64,000 bases of DNA from Moritella sp. Urea-trap-13 (GCF_002836355.1 NZ_PJCA01000039.1:280008-344007); one strand, 5' to 3'. Shown: positions 50,194 through 59,714, counted from the stretch's first letter. The notes: generated from the letters alone by a model not told the origin. Numbers and translations are program-made.

Positions 50194-51903
50194 ATGAACT
50201 TAACAACATTGAAAAAAGGATTTTTCATTACGTTTGCCATCTATATGCTGATCGGGATGCATTATTTTCAGCATAATGGTGGCGGCTCTGGTCTACACTT
50301 GCCATTTAATGCCATAGGTTGGATATTTATTTCCACCTTAATCGGCATCGGTCTATGGCAAGCGACATTACAAGCTAAGCTGGTTTATTCACGTCTCAGC
50401 TTAATGTTCATCGCCGCCACGCTGGTCATGTTAATACCGGTATTATATGCCGACCCAATCGTCGCGGGGCTTAGCTATACGCGATTATTCGGTTTAGTCG
50501 GAGGTTTACTGTTTTTTATTGCCTTGCAACAATTGCAGCTTAATCAACAACAACGCCTGATGTTATTGTATCTCATCTTAGGTGCTGTCTTTGTCGAGGC
50601 GCTATTTAGCCTAGTGCAATATTATCTGTTACCCGTCAATAATACCGTCGGTTATCAAAAAATTGCCAATCGCCCTTATGGTATTTTTCAACAACCGAAT
50701 GTCTCCGCATCATTTTTAACCACCGGTATTGCCCTGGCTTTATATCTGCTGACACAGACCAAGTTAGATGAAAAAGGTAAACGGCTATTTTGTTACGTCA
50801 CCACCTTTATGGCTGTTATCCCGGTGATATTACTGCAATCACGTACTGGTTATTTGTCATTATTAATTGCCCCGCTGATGTTACTACCTTGGGTGTGGCT
50901 GCAATTACGCGAATCTGAACAAACAAAAAGTCTGTTTGTATGGTTAGTGTGTGGCGTTATCGCTGTTGCAATTGGTGCTTACTCACTCGAAACGGCAGAG
51001 ACTGTAGCTCGCTCAAGTGCTTATTTGACAGACCCAGGTGGTCGTCTTCCTATTTATTTACACAGTTTTTCTATGTGGTTAGAAAAACCATTATTAGGTT
51101 GGGGTTATGGCAGCTTTGAAGTGGCCTATCTCAACTCCTATGGCGACGCATTAAGCCAAGGCCTAGCCTTACCCGGCTCAGATGAAAACCTCGATCATCC
51201 ACACAATGAACTCTTATATTGGGGCATTGAAGGCGGCCTTGTGGCATTAGCGGGGATCGCCTTATTGGTTATTGGCTTCCTGCGTATTATCGTCAAGCAA
51301 CCTATCTGGCAAGGTTTGGCCTTATTAGGATTGGTGTTCCCACTGGTATTACACAGCCAAACTGAATACCCGTTTTATCATGCCATCGTACATTGGGTAG
51401 TCTTTTTAACCTTGGTTTGGTATATCGGCAGTCGTTATGGCAACACCAAAAGCATCGCGTTCAACTACACGTTTTTATTACGTACTTTAGCGCTATTAAT
51501 TCCACTGGTTACTGCCGTATTTATGGTAACTACGCTACATACCAATACCCTGTTAACGCAATACGAACGTAGTGATCGCAGTGATATAACGCCACTGACA
51601 AAAGTGGTGAATCCAGTGGCTTGGATCACCCGCTTAGAGTTCAATGCCATGATGTATCGCTTACAAATAGCCATGTACAATAATGACATTGCAGAGCTAA
51701 ATAACTATATAGATTGGGCTACTGAAATCAGCCAGCAAACACCAAGAGCCAATATCTATATTAACTGGGTTCGCGTATTAACCAAGCTAGGTCAACACGA
51801 CGAGGCAAAGGTCTTATTGCAACGCACTGCGCTACTTTATCCGCGTAATAAGTTGGTACAACGCTTTGCTGCGAGTCAGGCTGATAGCACTCAATCTCAA
51901 TAA
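50194..51903 (+). CDS. PglL-type O-oligosaccharyltransferase / O-antigen ligase family protein
   Basis: A polytopic inner-membrane enzyme of the Wzy/WaaL/PglL superfamily. The 569-residue product has about 12 membrane segments (about 10-450), the PglL-type block NRPYGIFQQPNVSASFLTT (about 157-175), and the Wzy_C motif LDHPHNELLYWGIEGG (about 330-345). A C-terminal soluble helical domain (about 460-569) resembles TPR repeats. These features favour PglL (protein O-glycosylation) over an LPS ligase. V. cholerae has a PglL homologue next to uvrA, to my recollection VC0393. It begins one base after uvrA and is probably cotranscribed. The acceptor could be the Ser/Thr-rich MshA pilin, which is unproven. 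Confidence 0.82.
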   Translation: MNLTTLKKGFFITFAIYMLIGMHYFQHNGGGSGLHLPFNAIGWIFISTLIGIGLWQATLQAKLVYSRLSLMFIAATLVMLIPVLYADPIVAGLSYTRLFGLVGGLLFFIALQQLQLNQQQRLMLLYLILGAVFVEALFSLVQYYLLPVNNTVGYQKIANRPYGIFQQPNVSASFLTTGIALALYLLTQTKLDEKGKRLFCYVTTFMAVIPVILLQSRTGYLSLLIAPLMLLPWVWLQLRESEQTKSLFVWLVCGVIAVAIGAYSLETAETVARSSAYLTDPGGRLPIYLHSFSMWLEKPLLGWGYGSFEVAYLNSYGDALSQGLALPGSDENLDHPHNELLYWGIEGGLVALAGIALLVIGFLRIIVKQPIWQGLALLGLVFPLVLHSQTEYPFYHAIVHWVVFLTLVWYIGSRYGNTKSIAFNYTFLLRTLALLIPLVTAVFMVTTLHTNTLLTQYERSDRSDITPLTKVVNPVAWITRLEFNAMMYRLQIAMYNNDIAELNNYIDWATEISQQTPRANIYINWVRVLTKLGQHDEAKVLLQRTALLYPRNKLVQRFAASQADSTQSQ

Positions 51904-51960
51904 AAAATAAGCGTTTATTAGCTGAAAGCTAAAACAAAAGTTGGCTAAGACTAAAACCAA

Positions 51961-51995
51961 AAAAGCCCCGGTCATTATTAATGAGCGGGGCTTTT
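51961..51995. terminator. Bidirectional terminator between the pglL-like gene and the aminotransferase
   Basis: AAAAGCCCCG (51961-51970) and CGGGGCTTTT (51986-51995) pair perfectly, and an inner TCATT/AATGA extends the stem. T-rich ends lie on both sides. It separates convergent genes. Confidence 0.9.
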
Positions 51996-52060
51996 ACATA
52001 TCAGGAGGCTAATTTAACCGAGCCTAATAATTAAAGGTATTCTAGTACCAAACCGATGCT

Positions 52061-53179
52061 TTAATTCAACGTTTCTTCTAGAGCGCGTAAACACAAAGCA
52101 ACGTTAGCAGGACGTGCAGCATAACCCATCAAACCAATACGCCATGCTTTGCCAGCAAATGCACCCAAACCAGCACCAATCTCAAGATTATAAGTTTGTA
52201 GTAGCTGATTACGTACTGCCGCATCATCCACACCGTCAGGAATAACCACGGTATTAAGTTGTGGTAAACGACAGGCTTCATCGACAATAAATTCAATGCC
52301 GAGTTTTTCTAAGCCTGCGCGTAGTGCTAAATGTTGCTGTGCATGACGTTCCCACGCATTTTCTAGACCTTCAGTCTGTAATTGCACTAAAGATTCATGT
52401 AATCCATACAGGGTATTCACTGGTGCAGTATGGTGATAGCTACGCTTGCCTTCACCAGACCAATAACTCATGACTAACGTCTGATCTAAGAACCAGCTTT
52501 GTACTGGTACTGTGCGGTTTTTAATTCTTTCGACCGCTGCAGCACTAAAGCTCACCGGAGAAATACCCGGCACACATGACAAACATTTCTGCGTGCCAGA
52601 ATAAACCGCATCAATACCCCAATCATCGACATACAATGGCACACCACCAAGTGACGTCACAGCATCGACAATGGACAAACAACCATGTTCTCTTGCTAGT
52701 GCACAAAGCGTCTTCGCATCAGAAAGTACACCCGTTGATGTTTCTGCATGGACAAAAGCGACAATTTTCGCGTCAGGATGGGCCTTTAACGCCGCTGCAA
52801 GTTTTTCTGGATCAACAGGTTTACCCCATTCATCTTCCACTTTAACCAGCACACCACCAGAGCGTGTTACGTTCTCAGCCATACGGCCACCAAACACACC
52901 ATTGATACAGACGATGACTTTATCGCCGGGCTCAATTAAGTTCACAAAACATGTTTCCATACCTGCAGAACCCGGCGCAGACACTGCCATGGTACAAGGG
53001 TTTTTAGTTTGAAACGCATATTGCAGCAATTCTTTTACTTCATCCATCATTTGTACAAATGTCGGATCAAGGTGACCAACGGTCGGACGACTTAACGCCT
53101 GTAATACATTAGGATAAACATCTGAAGGACCAGGGCCCATCAAAGTACGTTGTGGGGGATAAAAAGAGGTAATGCTCAT
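52061..53179 (-). CDS. Class V PLP-dependent aminotransferase (alanine/serine-glyoxylate type)
   Basis: A cytosolic pyridoxal-phosphate enzyme of the AGXT/serine-pyruvate aminotransferase group. The 372-residue product has the N-terminal LMGPGPSDVYPNVLQAL, the cofactor-binding SAPGSAGMETCF, VHAETSTGVLSD, the aspartate in VDAVTSLGGVPL, and the Schiff-base lysine K198 in SGTQKCLSC. The C-terminal RIGLMGYAARPANV contains the carboxylate-binding arginine. The ATG follows AAGGAAATTGA. Substrate is not certain: alanine-glyoxylate, serine-glyoxylate or another amino donor are all possible in this group. Confidence 0.85.
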   Translation of the reverse strand: MSITSFYPPQRTLMGPGPSDVYPNVLQALSRPTVGHLDPTFVQMMDEVKELLQYAFQTKNPCTMAVSAPGSAGMETCFVNLIEPGDKVIVCINGVFGGRMAENVTRSGGVLVKVEDEWGKPVDPEKLAAALKAHPDAKIVAFVHAETSTGVLSDAKTLCALAREHGCLSIVDAVTSLGGVPLYVDDWGIDAVYSGTQKCLSCVPGISPVSFSAAAVERIKNRTVPVQSWFLDQTLVMSYWSGEGKRSYHHTAPVNTLYGLHESLVQLQTEGLENAWERHAQQHLALRAGLEKLGIEFIVDEACRLPQLNTVVIPDGVDDAAVRNQLLQTYNLEIGAGLGAFAGKAWRIGLMGYAARPANVALCLRALEETLN

Positions 53180-53314
53180 TCAATTTCCTTGTCATATTGT
53201 GAGAACTGTCATCAGAAGTAGTACCTTTAAATGGCACGCCTTTATCTGACGTCCTAAACTATCTGTTAAGCTTACTTAAGTATTAAGATAGATTAATTTA
53301 CCATTGCGACGGCG

Positions 53315-53350
53315 TATTGCAAACAACAAAGCAATTTTTTGTTTACAATA
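53315..53350. repeat. Inverted repeat upstream of the aminotransferase gene
   Basis: TATTGCAAACA (53315-53325) and TGTTTACAATA (53340-53350) are inverted copies with one mismatch in 11 bases around a 14-base loop. It lies in the 194-base gap between yhgN and the aminotransferase and could be a weak terminator for the former or an operator for the latter. Confidence 0.4.
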
Positions 53351-53373
53351 ACGCAACAACCCATGGTTATTTA

Positions 53374-53973
53374 TCAGCTTACTGTGGCAAGATAATCAGC
53401 AATACCATCGAGTAACATCTGCACAGAGATCATCACTAATAGCATGCCCATCAATCGTTCGACAGCAGCTAAGCCTTTCTCACCTAAAATACGGTTAAAG
53501 CCTTCATAAAACATCAAAATAAAAGCAGTTAAACCCCATGCAATAAGCAACGCAGCAGACCATTCAAACATTTTATTTGGGTCTTGATGGGCTAATAATA
53601 ACAGTGCAGCTAGGATTGAAGGACCAGCTAACATGGGAATCGCCATTGGTACAATAAAGGGTTCTTCACCTGCAGCCAGACCTGTTAATCCACCTGCGGT
53701 CGGGAAAATCATCTTAATGGCGATCAAGAATAAAATAATACCCCCGGCGATACTCACAGCTTCTTGCTTTAAACTTAAGAAACCAAGGATCCTTTCACCT
53801 AAGAATAAGAATAATAGCATCACAAACAGTGCGATTAACAACTCACGGACCATCACCGCACGTCGGCGTTTTTTATCAATATGTTTTAAAATAGACAAAA
53901 ATATAGGTAAGTTACCTAGCGGGTCCATGATCAAAAAGAGCATGACCGCTGCCGATATTATTTCCATTTCCAT
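53374..53973 (-). CDS. yhgN: MarC-family membrane protein YhgN
   Basis: A small integral membrane protein of the MarC (UPF0056) family, function unknown; some members were once proposed as antibiotic-resistance proteins. The 199-residue product has six hydrophobic segments and the family signatures FLIMDPLGNLPIFLSIL and GEEPFIVPMAIPMLAGPS. It closely follows E. coli YhgN (197 residues). The ATG at 53973 follows AGGGAG with 9-base spacing; a second ATG two codons later is less well placed. Confidence 0.9.
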   Translation of the reverse strand: MEMEIISAAVMLFLIMDPLGNLPIFLSILKHIDKKRRRAVMVRELLIALFVMLLFLFLGERILGFLSLKQEAVSIAGGIILFLIAIKMIFPTAGGLTGLAAGEEPFIVPMAIPMLAGPSILAALLLLAHQDPNKMFEWSAALLIAWGLTAFILMFYEGFNRILGEKGLAAVERLMGMLLVMISVQMLLDGIADYLATVS

Positions 53974-54266
53974 TAACTTAAACTCCCTAAATCATACAAT
54001 TAGCCAACCATGACTACTGAGTTCAATATACCAGAGCGATTGCATATATAAAGGCTTTAATGACAGTGAAAAGCAAAGAAAAATTACCACTAACAGAGTG
54101 ATATGTACTGTATATCATAAAATCGGGTAATGACGTCTGCGACGTCGAGTAATAATGACAGGACAAGAAAGGGAAATAGGAAGTAACAGCTCCATCATAA
54201 TTCACTGACACTCATCATAGTGACAGTAAATTAGTGATGAATTTATGAGCTGTTCACAGCGTGTGA

Positions 54267-54851
54267 TTAGCCCAGCGCTTTAGCTAGTAGCGCTTGCTGG
54301 TCAGCTGTAAACGGTAATTTCAGTGCCGCTTCATGGCCCTTTTCAGACATTTTAGCCCAGGTCTTTTGCACAATCACAATCAGCTTTTCTGGTGTATGCT
54401 TTTCTGCAAATGCAGTAAAATAATATTTTAAGAATACTAAGCAGATAACATCTTCTAGTGCTTGAACTTGTGGGTCACGTTTGATTTTTTCTTTACGTAA
54501 CATCCGGCCAATCGCTTGTATCTCTTCTTGCTCACAACCAACTTGCGCAGCAATCGTCATGGCTTCTTCTGCATGTAAACGACCCAAAGACTGACGCCAT
54601 TTGTAATAGCCTTCACGACCAAGTGGGTGTTCACTACGCGGAATACTCCAACGCTTAATATGTTGAGCACGCGCTGCGATCTGCAGAGCGATTGATGCGT
54701 CGGGCATAAATTCAGCTAAGCACTCACTCATACGTAAACCATATAGCCATTCTTTCGGTTGGGCCACACCATCAACGAGTTCAGTTACTGGGTCACACTG
54801 ATTTATTTGATCGATTAATTGTATTGCTTGCTGTATCCGTTGCTCTGACAT
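54267..54851 (-). CDS. DUF4202-like protein of unknown function
   Basis: The 194-residue product is soluble and alpha-helical, with no signal or membrane segment. It contains IAARAQHIKRWSIPRSEHP and GYYKWRQSLGRLHAEEA, with several conserved-looking His, Arg and Glu residues, and ALEDVICLVFLKYYFTAFAEKHTPEK. These blocks match my recollection of DUF4202. The pattern of H, HxxxW and HAEEA over helices resembles HD-type metal folds, but I see no classic HD pair. The 293-base gap to yhgN downstream holds only a short, weak open frame. Function cannot be stated. Confidence 0.7.
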   Translation of the reverse strand: MSEQRIQQAIQLIDQINQCDPVTELVDGVAQPKEWLYGLRMSECLAEFMPDASIALQIAARAQHIKRWSIPRSEHPLGREGYYKWRQSLGRLHAEEAMTIAAQVGCEQEEIQAIGRMLRKEKIKRDPQVQALEDVICLVFLKYYFTAFAEKHTPEKLIVIVQKTWAKMSEKGHEAALKLPFTADQQALLAKALG

Positions 54852-54949
54852 GACATCCTCGTTATTAGTAAGGTTATTTTTATCTATACTAACAAAGCAG
54901 AGCTTGAGTTACTGCTAAAGTATCGGAAAATAAGCAATAAATAACAGTG

Positions 54950-55675
54950 TCATTCCTTATGATCGATTTGTGAAGGTGGATGCGGTTCGATATTTTCACC
55001 ATAAAAATAACCTACAACAGCGCCAGCTAATTTTGATTTGGCAGAGACACTGGCACCTGCTGAATCGGCTTGATCATCAAAAGAGTAAGCAAATAGATCA
55101 TCAAGTGAGACAACATTGGAATGTGTGCTCTGACCTTTTAATACACCTTTAGCCCCGGGCAGCTGTGACGCTAATACCTTCACTTCATCAAGCAGCTTCA
55201 AGCGCAATAGATCAGCAAGTGCGGTTTTAATGATGTGATTGATCTCTGCAAGTTGTTGACGATCGTTAACGATGAGTGTTGATTTAGCCAAAATGGCTTG
55301 TCGTAATAACAATACTTCAGCAATTATAGTTTCCGGAGGGCCCGACATATCGATCGATCCCATCACACTAACGACACTTTCAGCTGGTGTTTGAGCTTCG
55401 CCTTCAGGAATCACATGATCGAGTATCACGCCATCATCCGCATCTATAGACGAGGATGGCTCATGGCTTGGTTTTTTCTTCTGGTGAGGATCTTGTTTCT
55501 TTGGATTGTAATTAATAAGATCTTTATCTGCCGTACTATCACTGGTTGCAGCGGAGGCATTATCAGGGGTTATCGCAGGGGTTATCTCGCGTTTTTCAGC
55601 ATCACGTTCGACCGCTGCTGTGGTTGGATTTAGCGCATTGGGAATGCCAGTTGGTGGAGGAATGACTAATGCCAT
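54950..55675 (-). CDS. Hypothetical protein, N-terminal Pro/Asp/Lys-rich region
   Basis: I do not recognise this 241-residue protein. The N-terminus begins MALVIPPPTGIPNALNPTT, then has VERDAEKREITP, a pattern of small polar and charged residues that looks disordered up to about residue 110. Residues 112-170 form a leucine-rich helical segment (IIAEVLLLRQAILAKSTLIV, HIIKTALADLLRLKLLDEV) that could be a coiled coil. The C-terminus (about 185-241) is mixed polar and ends in HPPSQIDHKE. There is no signal peptide or membrane span. It is codirectional with bioH and DUF4202, with gaps of about 100-145 bases. Codon use looks like its neighbours. Confidence 0.65.
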   Translation of the reverse strand: MALVIPPPTGIPNALNPTTAAVERDAEKREITPAITPDNASAATSDSTADKDLINYNPKKQDPHQKKKPSHEPSSSIDADDGVILDHVIPEGEAQTPAESVVSVMGSIDMSGPPETIIAEVLLLRQAILAKSTLIVNDRQQLAEINHIIKTALADLLRLKLLDEVKVLASQLPGAKGVLKGQSTHSNVVSLDDLFAYSFDDQADSAGASVSAKSKLAGAVVGYFYGENIEPHPPSQIDHKE

Positions 55676-55820
55676 ATGCCAGTACCACCATCTACAATAT
55701 TCATACGAGGATCATTAATCGCCATTTTGGATTGTACAAACATATATCCCCTCATGATTAGCAATAACATCCCATTTGTTGTAGCACATCCACAATAACA
55801 TCAATGTCTGTCAGTTGAGT

Positions 55821-56657
55821 TTATAACGAATGATCGATAAATGCCTGCAATTCATCAACAAAAAGTCTGGGTTCGGAAATAAAAGGCGCATGCGACGAGG
55901 CTTTAAATATCAGACTAGATGATTGCGGTAGATAATTATCCATCCACACAACTGTTGCTTGTGGCACTAGCGAATCTAAACGACCATAACAACGATAAAA
56001 TGGCATGGATAACGCGGATAACTGGGTACGTAAATCAACACTTGCTAATAACTGTAAGCCGTTACTTAGCGCTTGTTCATGTGGCTGTGGTCTAGCTGCC
56101 AACAAGGATTTTAATTGCTTAATATCTTGTTTCGCCGTGTCACTACCCATACCCTGAATAGCTAAAAAACGATTTATCGTTTGCGGTAGGTTTTGCTGTA
56201 ACTGCTGTTGAAATTGCGCTAATACTTTTTCAGCAATACCAGACCAAGCCGCCGAATCTGCAACTTCTGCTGTCGCCATAAATTTCGGAGAGCTAGCCAC
56301 AGTAACCAAAGCAGCAACCCGTTGTGGATGTTGCAGGGCAAAATGAGTGGCACAAAGTCCACCTAAAGACCAACCTAACCAAACTGCGTTAGCTGGTGCA
56401 ACCTTTAACAATACCTCTGTAATATCTGTTAGTGTGCCACTGGCAAGATGACTGTCATGGCTAAAACCAAAACCAGGCAGATCAATTAAATGTAAGCGAT
56501 AATGCGCTGATAATAATGGTACCACGGATTGCCAGCACGCACTGTTTAGCCCCCAACCATGCAGCAGCACTAGATCTGGGCCATCACCAACAACTTCGAC
56601 ATGCAACTTTGTGCAAGGGCTTACACTTTTACTTTCTGTGGCGATAACTTCTGGCAT
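55821..56657 (-). CDS. bioH: Pimeloyl-[acyl-carrier protein] methyl ester esterase BioH
   Basis: BioH releases pimeloyl-ACP from its methyl ester, ending the disguised fatty-acid route to biotin. The 278-residue alpha/beta hydrolase has the oxyanion HGWG (33-36), nucleophile S97 in GWSLGG, acid D228 in YGRLDSLVP and histidine H256 in SSHAPF. It is slightly longer than E. coli BioH (256), mostly at the N-terminus, where a 15-residue polar extension precedes the fold. It is divergent from gntX with a short shared promoter region, the arrangement of E. coli. Other bio genes are not in the window. Confidence 0.92.
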   Translation of the reverse strand: MPEVIATESKSVSPCTKLHVEVVGDGPDLVLLHGWGLNSACWQSVVPLLSAHYRLHLIDLPGFGFSHDSHLASGTLTDITEVLLKVAPANAVWLGWSLGGLCATHFALQHPQRVAALVTVASSPKFMATAEVADSAAWSGIAEKVLAQFQQQLQQNLPQTINRFLAIQGMGSDTAKQDIKQLKSLLAARPQPHEQALSNGLQLLASVDLRTQLSALSMPFYRCYGRLDSLVPQATVVWMDNYLPQSSSLIFKASSHAPFISEPRLFVDELQAFIDHSL

Positions 56658-56742
56658 TTGATCCTACACTTGAGCAATTATTTATTGCCATGAGGATATA
56701 CTAATCAAACCAGTAGATACAGCCATGATACGCAGGATCAGT

Positions 56743-57441
56743 ATGGTACTATTACAACCTCGCTGTTATTTATGCGACATGCCTATCGACAATCCACAAC
56801 CTTTCCTGTGCTTATTATGCCAACAAGAACTGCCCTACTTGCCTTATTCTTACTGCCCGCGCTGTGGGCTACCACAAGGTCAAAACCAGCAACTGCAATG
56901 TAGTGAATGCAACGAGCAAGCACCGCCTTGGCAGCAATTAATTACCTGTATGAGTTATACCTTAGAATGCCAATACTTAATTAAACAATACAAATTTTCT
57001 CAACAACCACAACTACACTTACTATTTTCACAACTGTTAAGTCGTAGTATCGCTAACAAAGTCATACAAGCTGATTACCATTTACCCGACGCCCTAATTG
57101 CGATCCCCTTACATAAAAAACGCCTTGCAAAACGTGGTTACAACCAAGCTCAGTTAGTCGCCAAGGATTTAGCAGCACAACTACAAATACCGCTAATCGC
57201 CGAGAACAAATTTATCCGAACTAAAAATACCAAAGCACAAGCGCAACAAACTGCCGTAGAGCGTAGAGCCAATATGCACAATGTATTTCAAGTCATCGAA
57301 CCTATAACCGCGAAGCATATCGCAGTTATTGATGACGTCGTTACCACAGGCGAAACCATAAAAGCAGCTTGCCAAACATTATTTACAGCAGGGGTAGAAC
57401 GTATTGATATATGGTGTATCGCCAGAACATTAGCGGATTAG
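56743..57441 (+). CDS. gntX: ComF-family phosphoribosyltransferase-like protein GntX
   Basis: GntX/ComF proteins combine a zinc ribbon with a PRTase fold; homologues are needed for DNA uptake in competent bacteria. The 232-residue product has four CxxC pairs in its first 65 residues (CYLC, CLLC, CPRC, CSEC) and the PRPP-loop motif VIDDVVTTGET near residue 210. KRGYNQAQLVAKDLA lies in the middle. An ATG at 56725 is in frame, but the ATG at 56743 follows AGGA by 5 bases and gives MVLLQPRCYLC, like E. coli. With a QstR-type regulator in the same window, a competence role is possible but unproven. Confidence 0.9.
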   Translation: MVLLQPRCYLCDMPIDNPQPFLCLLCQQELPYLPYSYCPRCGLPQGQNQQLQCSECNEQAPPWQQLITCMSYTLECQYLIKQYKFSQQPQLHLLFSQLLSRSIANKVIQADYHLPDALIAIPLHKKRLAKRGYNQAQLVAKDLAAQLQIPLIAENKFIRTKNTKAQAQQTAVERRANMHNVFQVIEPITAKHIAVIDDVVTTGETIKAACQTLFTAGVERIDIWCIARTLAD

Positions 57442-57512
57442 TGGTTTCTCATCAGGAATAGCGTTACAATTAAAGACATAGTAAATTAGTCAGGTATAAC
57501 AAAGAGGACATC

Positions 57513-58091
57513 ATGATAACAATTACTGAAGCGGCACAAACTCACTTTGTAAAATTACTTAGCAACCAAAAAGACGGCACTAACATTCGAGTATTCGTCG
57601 TTAATCCAGGCACAGCAAATGCAGAGTGTGGCGTATCATATTGTCCACCTGAAGCTATTGAGAGTACTGATATTGTCTTACCATTCAGTGGTTTTGATGC
57701 ATTAATTGATGACATGAGCAAACCATTCTTAACCGATGCTTATATCGATTTTGTGACTGACAAAATGGGTTCTCAATTAACCCTGAAAGCGCCGAATGCA
57801 AAAGTACGCGCAGTTGCTGATGACGCACCATTGGCTGAACGCGTAGAATACGTGATCCAAACTGAAGTTAATCCACAACTTGCAGGTCACGGTGGTAACG
57901 TAGTATTAACTGAAATCACTGACGACGGTATTGCTATTTTACAGTTCGGTGGCGGTTGTAATGGTTGTAGCCAAGTAGACTTCACGTTGAAAGAAGGCAT
58001 TGAAAAGCAGTTACTAGAATTGTTCCCTGAAGAACTAACAGCAGTTAAAGATGCAACTGAGCACCAAGCTGGTGAGCACTCTTACTACTAA
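57513..58091 (+). CDS. nfuA: Iron-sulfur cluster carrier NfuA
   Basis: NfuA delivers [4Fe-4S] clusters to apoproteins under iron or oxidative stress. The 192-residue product has an A-type-like N-terminal domain (about 1-95) that has lost its cluster cysteines, and a C-terminal Nfu domain with C149-x2-C152 in [11 protein letters not shown], the same numbers as in E. coli. The ATG follows AGAGGA. Gene order bioH-gntX-nfuA is the conserved one. A strong terminator follows. Confidence 0.96.
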   Translation: MITITEAAQTHFVKLLSNQKDGTNIRVFVVNPGTANAECGVSYCPPEAIESTDIVLPFSGFDALIDDMSKPFLTDAYIDFVTDKMGSQLTLKAPNAKVRAVADDAPLAERVEYVIQTEVNPQLAGHGGNVVLTEITDDGIAILQFGGGCNGCSQVDFTLKEGIEKQLLELFPEELTAVKDATEHQAGEHSYY

Positions 58092-58170
58092 GCCTATCGC
58101 TAATATGGGTTAGTTAACTTACTAATCCGTAGAAGTAGTAATAGAATTCGATTTACATAAATCGGCAATA

Positions 58171-58204
58171 AAAAAAAGTGACGGCTTTCGCTGTCACTTT
58201 TTTT
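58171..58204. terminator. Bidirectional terminator between nfuA and gpsA
   Basis: AAAAAAAGTGACGGC (58171-58185) pairs with GCTGTCACTTTTTTT (58190-58204) over 15 positions with one G-U, around a TTTC loop. This is an ideal intrinsic terminator for the convergent pair. Confidence 0.93.
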
Positions 58205-58232
58205 ATAGACAAAACTTATCTACAAAGAATAG

Positions 58233-59237
58233 TTATTCACCTTTTTTATCTCGTGCTAACAAATCTAATGCTGCTTCTTTAGCAGACTTATTCTCATATA
58301 ACACTTGATAGATCTGTTCCGTAATTGGCATTTCCACACCAAGACGCGCAGATAACAAATAAACTTCTTTGGTATTTCGATAACCTTCAACAACCTGACC
58401 GATCTCAACTTGTGCTTCATCAACGCCTTTACCCGCACCAAGTGCGAGGCCAAAACGACGATTACGGCTTTGATTATCAGTACATGTCAGTACCAAATCA
58501 CCCAAGCAAGACATACCCATAAAGGTATTTTTATCGGCACCCAATGCTTCACCAAGGCGACATAATTCTGTCAAACCGCGGGTAATTAAAGCAGTACGTG
58601 CATTAGCGCCAAACCCAAGCCCATCAGATAAGCCTGCGCCAATAGCAATTACGTTTTTTACCGCGCCGCCAAGTTGCACACCAATAAAATCATTGTTGGT
58701 ATAAGTACGTAAGCTACGACCGCAATGCAACAGGTGTGAAATGTCATCAGCAAACTTGGGGTCTGTTGATGAAATACTAATAGCTGTGGGTAAACCCGCC
58801 GCTAACTCTTTCGCAAATGTCGGTCCAGATAATACAGCTAAAGGATAGTGAGTACCGAGAATATCAGTCGCAACGTCTTGTAACAGACGCCCCGTTTCAG
58901 CTTCTAAGCCTTTAGTTGCCCAAGATATACGAGAATCATCACGTAAGAATGGTTTAATTTGCGTTAATACATCACCAAAAACATGGCTAGGTACAACAAT
59001 CAGAATATCGCGACTTGCTGCAATAGCTTGCTGCAGATCAGCTTCCAATATCAAAGCGTCAGGAAAGGCGATACCAGGTAAATACGCTTCGTTACTGCGC
59101 GCTTTAGCAAGTTCGGCAACGTGCTGTGGATTATGACCCCACAACACAGTTTTATTACCGTTACGTGCTAAAGACATCGCTAGCGACGTACCGTAAGAGC
59201 CTGCGCCCAATACTGTTATCAAGGCTGCATTAGTCAT
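58233..59237 (-). CDS. gpsA: Glycerol-3-phosphate dehydrogenase [NAD(P)+] GpsA
   Basis: GpsA makes sn-glycerol 3-phosphate from dihydroxyacetone phosphate for phospholipid synthesis. The 334-residue product has the dinucleotide site [12 protein letters not shown] (about 9-20), the conserved [10 protein letters not shown] segment, the catalytic lysine in [19 protein letters not shown], and [11 protein letters not shown]. The frame could start at a GTG three bases after the secB stop, but the next codon is ATG (59237), which is the likelier start. It follows secB directly, as in E. coli. Confidence 0.95.
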   Translation of the reverse strand: MTNAALITVLGAGSYGTSLAMSLARNGNKTVLWGHNPQHVAELAKARSNEAYLPGIAFPDALILEADLQQAIAASRDILIVVPSHVFGDVLTQIKPFLRDDSRISWATKGLEAETGRLLQDVATDILGTHYPLAVLSGPTFAKELAAGLPTAISISSTDPKFADDISHLLHCGRSLRTYTNNDFIGVQLGGAVKNVIAIGAGLSDGLGFGANARTALITRGLTELCRLGEALGADKNTFMGMSCLGDLVLTCTDNQSRNRRFGLALGAGKGVDEAQVEIGQVVEGYRNTKEVYLLSARLGVEMPITEQIYQVLYENKSAKEAALDLLARDKKGE

Positions 59238-59240
59238 CAC

Positions 59241-59714
59241 TTAAGAATCCAGTTTTTGCTCTGCAGGAACTTCAGCTGCTTGTTGTGCTTGTTGTACATA
59301 AGATGCAAATAAAGCATCGAAGTTAACAGGCGCAAGGTTAAGTTGTGGGAAAGATCCACGACTTACTAAGCTAGCAATTGTTTCACGTGCATATGGGAAT
59401 AAGATATTTGGACAGAAAGCACCTAAACAATGTGCTAGTTGGCCTTCACTTAATTCACCAACAGTAAAGATACCTGCTTGTTGAACTTCACATAAGAATG
59501 CCACTGTTTCGCCATCTTTAGCAGTTACAGTTAGTGATAGTACAACTTCAAATACACCTTCACCCAGCTTAGAGCTACGAGTATCAAGATCTAATTTAAC
59601 TTCAGGCTTCCATTCTTGTTGGAAGATCGCAGGTGAATTAGGGCATTCAAAAGATACGTCTTTAAGATAAACACGTTGGATATTAAATTCTTGTTGGCTT
59701 GCTGATTCTGACAT
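59241..59714 (-). CDS. secB: Protein-export chaperone SecB
   Basis: SecB is a tetrameric cytosolic chaperone that keeps outer-membrane and periplasmic precursors unfolded for SecA. The 157-residue product matches the family length (155) with the blocks [40 protein letters not shown] and [20 protein letters not shown]. The C-terminus is Ala/Gln/Glu-rich. It lies between yibN and gpsA in the standard order yibN-secB-gpsA. Confidence 0.97.
   Translation of the reverse strand: MSESASQQEFNIQRVYLKDVSFECPNSPAIFQQEWKPEVKLDLDTRSSKLGEGVFEVVLSLTVTAKDGETVAFLCEVQQAGIFTVGELSEGQLAHCLGAFCPNILFPYARETIASLVSRGSFPQLNLAPVNFDALFASYVQQAQQAAEVPAEQKLDS

Noticed and set aside
54101..54125. TACTGTATAT resembling a LexA half-site upstream of yhgN
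   Set aside because: The second half (ACAGTA) is missing at the required spacing, so it is not an SOS box.
54023..54211. 62-codon minus-strand frame in the yhgN/DUF4202 gap
   Set aside because: It has no ribosome site, an aromatic-rich random-looking sequence and no partner; not called as a gene.
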